From contig NZ_BMXK01000009.1 of assembly GCF_014651715.1 (NCBI RefSeq), positions 1-64,000 on the forward strand: a stretch of 64,000 bases of DNA, given 5' to 3'. Under the pieces are notes generated by a model that was not told the DNA's origin, did not search any database, and was given only the letters and a program-made list of their open reading frames with translations. Positions 7,353 to 14,026 of this stretch are shown one piece after another (within the stretch, counting starts at the first letter, position 1; the number at the start of each line of letters is the position of its first letter). A program made the translations under genes and the position numbers. Origin of the DNA: Zhihengliuella salsuginis (GTDB taxonomy: Bacteria > Actinomycetota > Actinomycetes > Actinomycetales > Micrococcaceae).

Positions 7353-7757
7353 TCAGCCCTGCTCGATGCGGACCAGATTGCCGGCGGGGTCACGGACGGC
7401 GCCGTCGCGCACACCCCAGGGCTGATCCGCCGGCTCCTGCACGATCTCGGCGCCCGGCGTCTCGGCGATCTTCGTGAAGGTCGCCTCCAGGTCGTCGGAC
7501 CGCAGGTGGATGCTGCCGAGCTCGCCCTTGGCCAGGAGGGCGGCGATCGCGTCGCCGTCCTCCGGCGAGCGGCCGGCGCGCGGATGGAAGAGGACCAGTT
7601 TCACGTCCGGCTGGGCCTCGGGGACCAGGGTGATGTACCGGAAGCCCTCGTTCTCCACCTCGAACCCGATGCTCAGGCCGAGCGCGTCGCGGTAGAAGGC
7701 CAGGGCGGCGTCGGCGTCGTCTGCGTACACATGGACTTGGCTCAGTGAGATGCTCAT
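7353..7757 (-). CDS. VOC (glyoxalase/bleomycin resistance) family protein
   Basis: A 134-residue protein with paired beta-alpha-beta-beta-beta modules: QVHVYADDADAALAFYRDAL at the start, FRYITLVPE, then SIHLRSDDLEATFTKIAETP and VRDPAGNLVRIEQG at the end, the last being the usual metal-ligand Glu strand. The enzyme or binding function is not predictable. A -10 hexamer TAGCGT ends 7 nt before the ATG at 7757 (plus coordinates 7765-7770), and it contains the TAG stop of the upstream AraC gene. It therefore probably has its own leaderless promoter as well as read-through from the regulator. Confidence 0.82.
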   Translation of the reverse strand: MSISLSQVHVYADDADAALAFYRDALGLSIGFEVENEGFRYITLVPEAQPDVKLVLFHPRAGRSPEDGDAIAALLAKGELGSIHLRSDDLEATFTKIAETPGAEIVQEPADQPWGVRDGAVRDPAGNLVRIEQG

Positions 7758-7767
7758 GACCTGAACG

Positions 7768-8214
7768 CTACGGGTCCGGCTGCGCCGGCGCTTCTCCAGA
7801 ACTGCTCGGTTTGCGCGGGCGGGTCACCGACATGACCTGGCAGACGCGCAGGTCCTGCATCTGCGAGTGGTCGCGGGCCCGGTAGGCGCTCGGCGTCTCG
7901 CCGACCAGCTGGGTGAATTTCGAGGAAAACGATCCGAGGCTCATCGCGCCGACGGCGAAGCAGACGTCGGTGACCGACATGTCCCCGCGGCGCAGCAGGG
8001 CCTTGGCCCGCTCGATGCGCCGCGTCATCAGGTACGAGTAGGGGGTTTCGCCGTAGGCTTCGCGGAACCGGCGGCTGAAGTGCGCCGAAGACATGAACGC
8101 CGTCTTGGCCAGAGCCGGGACGTCGAGCGGCTGGGCGAATTCGCGGTCCATCCGGTCCCGGGCGCGCCGCAGCCGTCGGAGCTCGTCCAGGTAGTCCTCG
8201 GAGATCGGTGTCAT
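7768..8214 (-). CDS. AraC family transcriptional regulator
   Basis: A 148-residue regulator consisting of little more than the double helix-turn-helix: DVPALAKTAFMSSAHFSRRF with REAYGETPYSYLMTRRIERA, then MSVTDVCFAVGAMSLGSFSS with KFTQLVGETPSAYRAR. There is no cupin sensor domain, so effector binding is not obvious. The 35-residue basic tail may be disordered. It lies 10 bp upstream of the VOC gene in the same direction and is its likely regulator, as in many AraC-VOC pairs in actinobacteria. Confidence 0.85.
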   Translation of the reverse strand: MTPISEDYLDELRRLRRARDRMDREFAQPLDVPALAKTAFMSSAHFSRRFREAYGETPYSYLMTRRIERAKALLRRGDMSVTDVCFAVGAMSLGSFSSKFTQLVGETPSAYRARDHSQMQDLRVCQVMSVTRPRKPSSSGEAPAQPDP

Positions 8215-8237
8215 GGGTTCATTGTCCTCCGGACGCG

Positions 8238-8276
8238 CGCCGGCCCGCGTCCCGAAGTTCGGGACGCGGGCCGGCG
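8238..8276 (-). terminator. hairpin terminator after csbD
   Basis: A perfect 17-bp GC-rich stem (8238-8254 with 8260-8276) closed by AAGTT. It lies just past the stop of the CsbD gene and between it and the start of the AraC gene. It has no strong U-tract, as is common in high-GC actinobacteria. Confidence 0.7.
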
Positions 8277-8296
8277 ATTCAGAGAGGGGGGGCGGC

Positions 8297-8491
8297 CTAC
8301 TTCTTGAAGCGGTCGGCGGCGGACTTCGCCGCGTCGGCCACCTTCTCGCCGGCCTGCTTCAGGCCGGCCTCGGCCTGGTCCTTGCGGCCCTCGGCCTCGA
8401 GATCCTGGTTGTCGGTGGCCTCGCCGGCGGCTTCCTTGGCCTTGCCGGAGACTTCCTGGGCCTTGTTCGAGAACTTGTCGGACAGCGACAT
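8297..8491 (-). CDS. CsbD family stress protein
   Basis: A 64-residue, Lys/Glu/Ala-rich helical protein with the CsbD pattern: MSLSDKFSNKAQEVSGKAKE at the start, then ATDNQDLEAEGRKDQAEAG. CsbD genes are controlled by general-stress sigma factors in other Gram-positives, and the molecular role is unclear. The C-terminus adds a second Lys/Ala amphipathic helix (KVADAAKSAADRFKK). It lies 36 bp downstream of the dps stop in the same direction and is probably co-transcribed with it. Confidence 0.85.
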   Translation of the reverse strand: MSLSDKFSNKAQEVSGKAKEAAGEATDNQDLEAEGRKDQAEAGLKQAGEKVADAAKSAADRFKK

Positions 8492-8527
8492 GCTTCCTCC
8501 TGCGGTGGTTGGTTTCGTCGGGTTGAA

Positions 8528-9040
8528 TCAGTCGGCGAGTTCGCCGAAATCGTTCTCCAGGTGGCTGCGCACGAACCACTGGAAGAGCTCGAGCTTCGCG
8601 GTCTGCCCGATGAGCATGTCCTCGGTGACCGGGTCGACGTCCGCGACGACGCCGATGACGTCCCGGTGGGACGAGATGACGCCGTTGTAGACGTGGTCGA
8701 GCGCGGCGAGGTGCTCCTGGGTGCTTCCGCGGCCGACGTCGTAGTCGTCCCATTCGCGGCTCGCGACGAGAGCGCCGGGCAGACCGTTCGGCGGCACGCC
8801 CAGGGTCGCCATGCGCTCGGCGACCTCGTCGACGAAACTGCGGACGAGGTCGATCTGCGGATCGAGCATCTCGTGCACCGAGATGAATCCGGGCCCGACC
8901 ACGTTCCAGTGCGCGTGCTTGAGCGTGAGCTGCAGGTCGTTGAGGGTGTGCAGCCGCTCCTGCAGGGACGAAGCGACGCGGTGACCGTCCTCGAGCGAGA
9001 GCCCGGGAACGGTGAAACGGGAATCGTTGGTTTGTGCCAT
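8528..9040 (-). CDS. dps: Dps ferritin-like DNA-binding protein
   Basis: A 170-residue Dps. It forms a dodecameric shell that oxidises Fe(II) with peroxide and protects DNA. The ferroxidase-site residues are visible as LKHAHWNVVGPGFISVHEML and, 12 residues on, IDLVRSFVDEVAERM (His, Asp and Glu at the expected spacing). The second half (EHLAALDHVYNGVISSHRDV, SHLENDFG) completes the four-helix bundle. AGGAGG lies 7 nt before the ATG. Transcribed with csbD. Confidence 0.92.
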   Translation of the reverse strand: MAQTNDSRFTVPGLSLEDGHRVASSLQERLHTLNDLQLTLKHAHWNVVGPGFISVHEMLDPQIDLVRSFVDEVAERMATLGVPPNGLPGALVASREWDDYDVGRGSTQEHLAALDHVYNGVISSHRDVIGVVADVDPVTEDMLIGQTAKLELFQWFVRSHLENDFGELAD

Positions 9041-9179
9041 CTAGACCCTCCTGTACATGACGTGCGCTGACATCAGCCACGCTAGCCCCGGCCCACCGGG
9101 CTGGCTAGGGGAGTCAGGGTATTCCCAGATACTCGCCAGCGTCTGTTCACTCACCCGGTCCGGGGTTATCCTGCCAAGC

Positions 9180-9680
9180 ATGGAGCGACCGAAGAAGCGG
9201 CGCGGTGCGGAGCCGGACGTCCACTACGAGCGCGACGAAAGCGCGGCCGAGCGGCTCGACCGGAACTGGCTCGAGCTGCTCCAGGAGCTGCGCGTGATGC
9301 AGACCGGATCGCAGATCATGACCGCGTTCCTGTTGACGCTTCCGTTCCACTCCTCGTTCAAAGACCTCGGCGACTTCCAGGTGGGGGTCTACGTGGTGCT
9401 GCTCGTTTCAGCTGCGCTGGTGACCGGCTTGCTGATGGTCCCGGTGGCGATCCACCGCCGCTTCTTCCAGCGCCGGGTCAAGCAGCGGACCGTCCGCTAC
9501 GGGCACCGCGTGGTCAGGATCGCGACTCTGGCCGTGGGGTTCGTGATCAGCCTGGCCGTCTTCTTCGTGGTCGACGTGGCCCTCGACATCGAGGCCGCCT
9601 GGTGGATCGGCGGCGGCGTGTTCGCCGTGGTGCTGTTCATGCTCCTCATCCTGCCGACGATGCTGCGCCCGAGACCCTGA
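9180..9680 (+). CDS. DUF6328 family membrane protein
   Basis: A 166-residue protein with a charged N-terminus (residues 1-40, including ESAAERLDRNWLELLQELRV) and three or four membrane segments (QIMTAFLLTLPFHSSF, VYVVLLVSAALVTGLLMVPV, ATLAVGFVISLAVFFVVDVA, and AWWIGGGVFAVVLFMLLILP). The ELRVMQTGSQ motif and the layout fit DUF6328. The ATG at 9180 has no ribosome site, but TATCCT (9167-9172) ends 7 nt before it, pointing to a leaderless mRNA; the frame continues upstream without better support. Function unknown. Confidence 0.75.
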   Translation: MERPKKRRGAEPDVHYERDESAAERLDRNWLELLQELRVMQTGSQIMTAFLLTLPFHSSFKDLGDFQVGVYVVLLVSAALVTGLLMVPVAIHRRFFQRRVKQRTVRYGHRVVRIATLAVGFVISLAVFFVVDVALDIEAAWWIGGGVFAVVLFMLLILPTMLRPRP

Positions 9681-9813
9681 GCGCCGGGAGACCGGCTGGG
9701 AATACCCCGGGACCCCTTGCGGTTTTATATGCAAACGCATAGAAGCGAACGGGGTTCGGGAGCACCGGACGCCGCAGACCACGGCCTGTCGGCCGTGAGG
9801 AGAGGAGCCGGCC

Positions 9814-10659
9814 ATGGGTGTCGACAACGTCACTGCAGCAACCAGGAACATCGTGGTGGTCTCGGGCGGACTGGGAGTCCCCTCGACCAGCCGCATGCTC
9901 GGCGACCAGATCGCCGAAGCCGCCAAGGACTCCATCGAATCCCTGGGCGGAAGGGCCCGGGTCGAGGTCATCGAGCTGCGCGAGTACGCCGGCGAGATCG
10001 CCAGCAACATGGTCTCCCGCTACGCCAGCCCGCGTCTGCAGGAGGTCATCGACCAGGTGGCCGACGCCGACGCGCTGGTCGCCGTGAGCCCCGTCTTCAC
10101 GGCCTCCGTCTCCGGCCTGTTCAAGTCCTTCCTCGACGTCCTCGACCCGAAGGGCTTCGAGGGCGTGCCGGTCATCGTCGCGGCCACGGGCGGCTCGGCC
10201 CGGCACTCGATGGTGATCGACTACGTCATGCGCCCCATCTTCAGCTACCTCAAGTCGGACATCATGCCCACCGGCGTCTTCGCCGGCCCCGACGACTGGG
10301 GCGTCGCGGAAGGATCCGGGAACGACGGCGGCGCGCTCACCGCTCGCGCCCAGCGCGCCGGGCGCGAGCTGGCCCTCGCCCTCGCCGCCGGCGCCTCCCT
10401 GCCGGCACCCGCGTCGGCGGACGGCGGCGGACCCGGAGCGCCCGGCACCGCTGCACCCGGGGGAGCGGGCGTCGTCGTACCGCGGACCTCCGGGGCCGAG
10501 TTCGGCATCGTCGGCGACGACGAGGACCTCTCGGCGGACCTCACCTCGCGCAGCATCGCACCCAGCCGCAAGGACCTGCGGGCCGAGCGCGAGGCCGCGG
10601 ATATGACGTCGATGCCTTTCGAGGACCTGCTCGCCAGCATCAACGGCAACCGCACGTGA
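9814..10659 (+). CDS. NADPH-dependent FMN reductase (CE1759 family)
   Basis: A 281-residue flavodoxin-like reductase that supplies reduced FMN or reduces quinone/flavin substrates. The flavin-binding start is IVVVSGGLGVPSTSRMLGDQ (about residues 13-32); LVAVSPVFTASVSGLFKSFL and AATGGSARHSMVIDYVMRPI are the next cofactor loops of the FMN_red fold. After residue 195 comes a Gly/Ala/Pro linker and a 60-residue charged tail ending in MTSMPFEDLLASI, a layout seen in the CE1759-type subgroup. AGGAGCCGGCC precedes the ATG. Upstream 9719-9747 holds an AT-rich TTGCGG-N17-TAGAAG promoter candidate. Confidence 0.85.
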   Translation: MGVDNVTAATRNIVVVSGGLGVPSTSRMLGDQIAEAAKDSIESLGGRARVEVIELREYAGEIASNMVSRYASPRLQEVIDQVADADALVAVSPVFTASVSGLFKSFLDVLDPKGFEGVPVIVAATGGSARHSMVIDYVMRPIFSYLKSDIMPTGVFAGPDDWGVAEGSGNDGGALTARAQRAGRELALALAAGASLPAPASADGGGPGAPGTAAPGGAGVVVPRTSGAEFGIVGDDEDLSADLTSRSIAPSRKDLRAEREAADMTSMPFEDLLASINGNRT

Positions 10660-10773
10660 GCCCTCGTTGAAGCCCGGCGACGAGCCGTTGACGCTGCGCG
10701 CACCGCGGATGTCGGCGGGAGTCAAGAACAGGCCGCGGGCGGTACCTCCGCGTTAGCATGGTCACGAACGGGC

Positions 10774-10795
10774 GGCCGGCGGACTCACGCCGGCC
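10774..10795. terminator. GC-rich hairpin between the FMN reductase and hpaH
   Basis: An 8-bp stem GGCCGGCG/CGCCGGCC with a 6-nt loop. It could end the FMN reductase transcript or lie in the hpaH 5' leader, because a TAGCAT hexamer at 10754-10759 could start hpaH transcription upstream of it. Confidence 0.4.
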
Positions 10796-10855
10796 GTTCC
10801 CTGTGACAGGCCGCCGGAGACCCGGCGGATTCGCAAAGAGGCGGAAGGCGCACGC

Positions 10856-11641
10856 ATGCTCAGTGACGAGACCATCACGCAGATAGCGGACGAACTGGTC
10901 GCGGCAGGACAGAACCGCACCCCGGTGGCGCGGCTCACGGCCCGCTACCCGGAGATGACCATCGAGGACTCCTACCGGGTCCAGAACCTGTGGCGCAAGC
11001 GCAGCGAGGAGAACGGGCGCCGGCTCGCCGGCCGCAAGATCGGCCTGACCTCCCGCGCCATGCAGATGGCCACGGGCATCACCGAACCGGACTACGGCAT
11101 CATCTTCGACGACATGATCCACGAGACCGGCGTCGAGATCACGTGGGCCGACTACACCCACCCGCGCGTCGAGGTGGAGCTCGCCTTCAAGCTCGGCAAG
11201 GACATCAGCGGGCCCGGCGCGACCATCTTCGACGTCCTGGACGCCACCGACTACGTGGTGCCGGCCCTCGAGATCCTCGACTCGCGCATCGAGATGGAGG
11301 GGCGCACCATCGTCGACACCATCTCCGACAACGCGGCGATGGGCTCCATGGTCATCGGCGGCAACCCGGTGCGGCCGAACGACATCGACTTGCGCTGGGT
11401 CTCCGCGATCCTGTTCAAGAACCAGATCGTCGAGGAGACGGGCGTCGGCGCCGGCGTCCTGAACCACCCGGCCTCCGGCGTGCACTGGCTCGCCAACAAG
11501 ATCGCCCCGCACGGCGACGGGCTCAAGGCCGGCGAGATCATCCTGGCCGGCTCCTTCACCCGCCCGATGTGGGTGCACGAGGGCGACACCGTCCTCGCCG
11601 ACTACGGCCAGCTGGGGACGGTGACATGCCGTTTCGTCTAG
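10856..11641 (+). CDS. hpaH: 2-oxo-hept-4-ene-1,7-dioate hydratase (HpaH)
   Basis: A 261-residue member of the MhpD/HpaH hydratase family, which adds water to 2-hydroxy-hepta-2,4-diene-1,7-dioate in homoprotocatechuate meta-cleavage. Family marks: RKIGLTSRAMQMATGITEPD, the metal-site HPRVEVELAFKL (Glu-x-Glu), PALEILDSRI and the C-terminal VHEGDTVLADYGQLGTVTC. It overlaps hpaI by 16 bp, the classical hpa order. The other hpa genes (hpaD, E, F, G) are not in the window. HpaH-like enzymes also act on catechol-derived 2-hydroxypentadienoate, but the coupling to hpaI favours the homoprotocatechuate route. Confidence 0.88.
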   Translation: MLSDETITQIADELVAAGQNRTPVARLTARYPEMTIEDSYRVQNLWRKRSEENGRRLAGRKIGLTSRAMQMATGITEPDYGIIFDDMIHETGVEITWADYTHPRVEVELAFKLGKDISGPGATIFDVLDATDYVVPALEILDSRIEMEGRTIVDTISDNAAMGSMVIGGNPVRPNDIDLRWVSAILFKNQIVEETGVGAGVLNHPASGVHWLANKIAPHGDGLKAGEIILAGSFTRPMWVHEGDTVLADYGQLGTVTCRFV

Positions 11642-12444
11642 ACCCGCCGAAGTCCTTCAAGGACCTGTTCGCCGGCGAGCGGCCCGCCGGCCGCACCGTC
11701 GCCGGGATGTTCGTCTGCTCCGGCGACGCCGGGGCCGCCGAGATCTGCGCCGGGGCCGGGCTCGACTACGTGCTCATCGACGCCGAGCACGGCCCGGTCA
11801 ACCTCGAGTCCGTGCTGGCCCAGTTGCGCGCGGTCGCCGGGTACGACTGCGTCTCCGTGGTCCGCGTCCCGTTCAACGACGCCGTGCTGATCAAGCAGTT
11901 CCTCGACCTGGGCGCCCAGTCGCTGATCGTGCCCATGGTCAACACGGCCGACGACGCCGCGGCCGCCGTCTCCGCCGTGCGCTACGCCCCGGCCGGCGTG
12001 CGCGGGGTCGGCTCCGCGCTGGCCCGCTCGGCCCGCTGGAACCGCGTGCCCGACTACCTCGCGCGCGCCGACGAGTTCATCACGCTGCTCGTGCAGGTCG
12101 AGTCGGCCGAGGCCGTCGAGAACGCGGCGGGGATCGCCGAGGTCGACGGGATCGACGGCGTCTTCATCGGCCCGTCCGACCTCGCCGCCACGATGGGCCT
12201 GCTCGGGCAGCAGGACCACCCGGACGTCGTCGCGGCGGTCAAGCGGACCATCGCCGAGGTCAAGGCCGCGGGCAAGATCGTGGGCGTCAACGCGTTCGTC
12301 GAGTCGCAGGCGCGCGAGTACATCGCCGCGGGCGCCGACTTCGTGAACGTCGGGGCCGACGTCGCGATCCTGGCCCGCGGCTCCGAAGCCCTCGCCGCGA
12401 AGTACATCGCGGAGGACTCCGGCGCGGGGCCGGCCAGCTACTAG
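11626..12444 (+). CDS. hpaI: 4-hydroxy-2-oxoheptanedioate aldolase (HpaI)
   Basis: A 272-residue class II pyruvate aldolase that cleaves 4-hydroxy-2-oxoheptane-1,7-dioate to pyruvate and succinate semialdehyde. The active-site His is in LIDAEHGPVN, the Arg strand in VVRVPFND, the metal-binding Glu in LVQVESAEAVENA and the Asp in GVFIGPSDLAATMG. The start ATG at 11626 lies inside the end of hpaH, so translation is coupled. A strong hairpin follows the stop. Confidence 0.9.
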   Translation: MPFRLDPPKSFKDLFAGERPAGRTVAGMFVCSGDAGAAEICAGAGLDYVLIDAEHGPVNLESVLAQLRAVAGYDCVSVVRVPFNDAVLIKQFLDLGAQSLIVPMVNTADDAAAAVSAVRYAPAGVRGVGSALARSARWNRVPDYLARADEFITLLVQVESAEAVENAAGIAEVDGIDGVFIGPSDLAATMGLLGQQDHPDVVAAVKRTIAEVKAAGKIVGVNAFVESQAREYIAAGADFVNVGADVAILARGSEALAAKYIAEDSGAGPASY

Positions 12445-12451
12445 CACCGGA

Positions 12452-12494
12452 CGCGCCGCGGGCCCCGTCCGGTTCGGACGGGGCCCGCGGCGCG
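12452..12494. terminator. bidirectional terminator between hpaI and the GH32 gene
   Basis: A perfect 19-bp GC stem (12452-12470 with 12476-12494) and a 5-nt loop (GGTTC) in the 59-bp gap between two convergent genes. There is no T-run on either side, so it is called from the stem and its position. Confidence 0.8.
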
Positions 12495-12503
12495 TGCGCC
12501 TCG

Positions 12504-13991
12504 TCAGCCTCGGGTCAGTCGGCGGTACGGCCGGGCCGGGAAGACGAGTTCGGTCAGCGCGACGAGGCCGTCGCCCGTGTACACCTCCACGACGCTCGCG
12601 TCGACGACGATGCGCAGCTCCACGTCGGCGTCGTCATCGGAGGGCGGCAGGGGAGCCCAGTCGACCGAGGCATAGGCCGGGTGGAAGCCTGTGTCGCCGG
12701 CCCCGGTCCGGTCGCAGGAGATGGTCCCGGCGTTGCCGTCGACGGTGATGCGCAGCCCCTCGCCGTCTGCCGGTTCGCCGTCGGCGCCGCCGTCCAGGAC
12801 GAAGGTCGCCGAGTCGCCGGCGTCGACGCGCATGGAGAAGACGAGCACGCCGGCCGCGCCGCCGTCGTCGGCCGCGCCGCCGTCGTCGGTCGCGCTGTCG
12901 CCGCCGGACGCGACGGCGGTCGCACCCGGCGGCAGGTCCAGCCGGGACGCGTCGTTCGGCAGAACCGGACGCTGTCGGATCCGGTGGCGCCCGTCCGGGG
13001 AGCGGACCAGGTCCACCTCGCGGACCAGCGACATCGACGAGCGCCATGGGGACGTCGGCGTCTCGCCTGCGTACTCCCAGTTGCTGGCCCAGCCCACCAT
13101 GAACCGGCGCCCATCTGGGACGTCGGAGAAGGACACCGCGGCGTAGTAGTCGCGGCCGTAGTCCAGCCAGTCGTAGTCGACGAGCTGGTCCGAGGCCGTC
13201 AGGTGCTCGGGCGTGAAGTTCACCCCGTCGAAGTCCCCGACGAAGTACTGGGTGCCGGACCCGCCGGCGAAGGAGCCCGGGTTGAGGCTGACGATCATCA
13301 CCCAGCGCGTCTCCTGAGTCCCGGCCACGCGCAGCGGGAAGAGGTCCGGGCACTCCCAGACGCCTCCCGTTGCGTGGGCCGGCCCGAAGGCCGAGACCCG
13401 TTGCCAGGTTTTGAGGTCCGGCGAGGTGTAGACGACGACGCGGTGCTCGGTCGCCTCGACCACCACCATGACCCAGTGGCCGTCGTCGCCGCCGTACCAG
13501 AACACCTTCGGGTCCCGGAACTCGGCGGAGCCGATGTCCAGGACGGGGTTCCCGGCGTACCGGGACCACGTCGCGCCGTCGTCGACGCTGTAGGCCAGCG
13601 ACTGGGCCTGGCGCCCGGTGCCGTCCGCCGCCGTCGTCGCGCTGGTGTAGACCGCCACCAGGGCGGTCTCCGTGTCGGCGGCGAAGCCGGCCGTGTTGCG
13701 GTGGTCGACGACCGCGCTGCCGGAGAAGACCATCTCCTCGTCGGTGCAGGGGATCGCGACCGGAAGCTCCGTCCAGTTGACGAGATCCGTGGACGTCGCG
13801 TGGCCCCAGGAGATGTTCCCCCACGACGACCCGTGCGGGTTGTTCTGGAAGAACAGGTGGTAGGTGCCCCGGTGGTAGACGAGACCGTTGGGGTCGTTCA
13901 GCCAGGTAGCCCGGGCGGTGAAGTGGGCCGCCGGGCGCCAGGCGGTGGTTTCGGCGATGGTGCCGCTCGTGGCGGGTCGTGATTCAGTCAA
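12504..13991 (-). CDS. GH32 beta-fructosidase (levanase/sucrose hydrolase)
   Basis: A 495-residue glycoside hydrolase that releases fructose from sucrose, inulin or levan. All three GH32 catalytic blocks are present: WLNDPNG near residue 30 (nucleophile Asp), FRDPKVFW near 140 (transition-state Asp) and WECPDLFPL near 200 (acid/base Glu). Residues about 320-495 form the C-terminal beta-sandwich. The start is TTG at 13991, supported by AGGAG 6 nt upstream. No signal peptide is seen, so it should be cytoplasmic and act on imported oligosaccharide. It is last in the lacI-permease-permease-SBP operon. Residues in the linker (DDGGAADDGGAAG) come from an exact 18-bp tandem repeat. Confidence 0.92.
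   Translation of the reverse strand: MTESRPATSGTIAETTAWRPAAHFTARATWLNDPNGLVYHRGTYHLFFQNNPHGSSWGNISWGHATSTDLVNWTELPVAIPCTDEEMVFSGSAVVDHRNTAGFAADTETALVAVYTSATTAADGTGRQAQSLAYSVDDGATWSRYAGNPVLDIGSAEFRDPKVFWYGGDDGHWVMVVVEATEHRVVVYTSPDLKTWQRVSAFGPAHATGGVWECPDLFPLRVAGTQETRWVMIVSLNPGSFAGGSGTQYFVGDFDGVNFTPEHLTASDQLVDYDWLDYGRDYYAAVSFSDVPDGRRFMVGWASNWEYAGETPTSPWRSSMSLVREVDLVRSPDGRHRIRQRPVLPNDASRLDLPPGATAVASGGDSATDDGGAADDGGAAGVLVFSMRVDAGDSATFVLDGGADGEPADGEGLRITVDGNAGTISCDRTGAGDTGFHPAYASVDWAPLPPSDDDADVELRIVVDASVVEVYTGDGLVALTELVFPARPYRRLTRG
12852..12887. repeat. 18-bp exact tandem repeat within the GH32 gene
   Basis: The 18-bp unit GGCCGCGCCGCCGTCGTC occurs twice head to tail, followed by a degenerate third copy. 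It encodes an Asp-Asp-Gly-Gly-Ala-Ala repeat in the linker before the C-terminal sandwich and would be prone to slippage without shifting the frame. Confidence 0.85.
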
Positions 13992-14026
13992 GGGTTCTCC
14001 TGAGTTGGTGCTGCGGGGGTGCGGGG

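Noticed and set aside
10990-11625. In-frame upstream extension of hpaI
   Set aside because: The extension overlaps hpaH in another frame and is an Arg/Gly/Asp-rich shadow; ATG 11626 gives the family length and start.
12852-12887. Possible CRISPR-like repeat
   Set aside because: Two direct copies with no spacers inside a coding region; it is a minisatellite.
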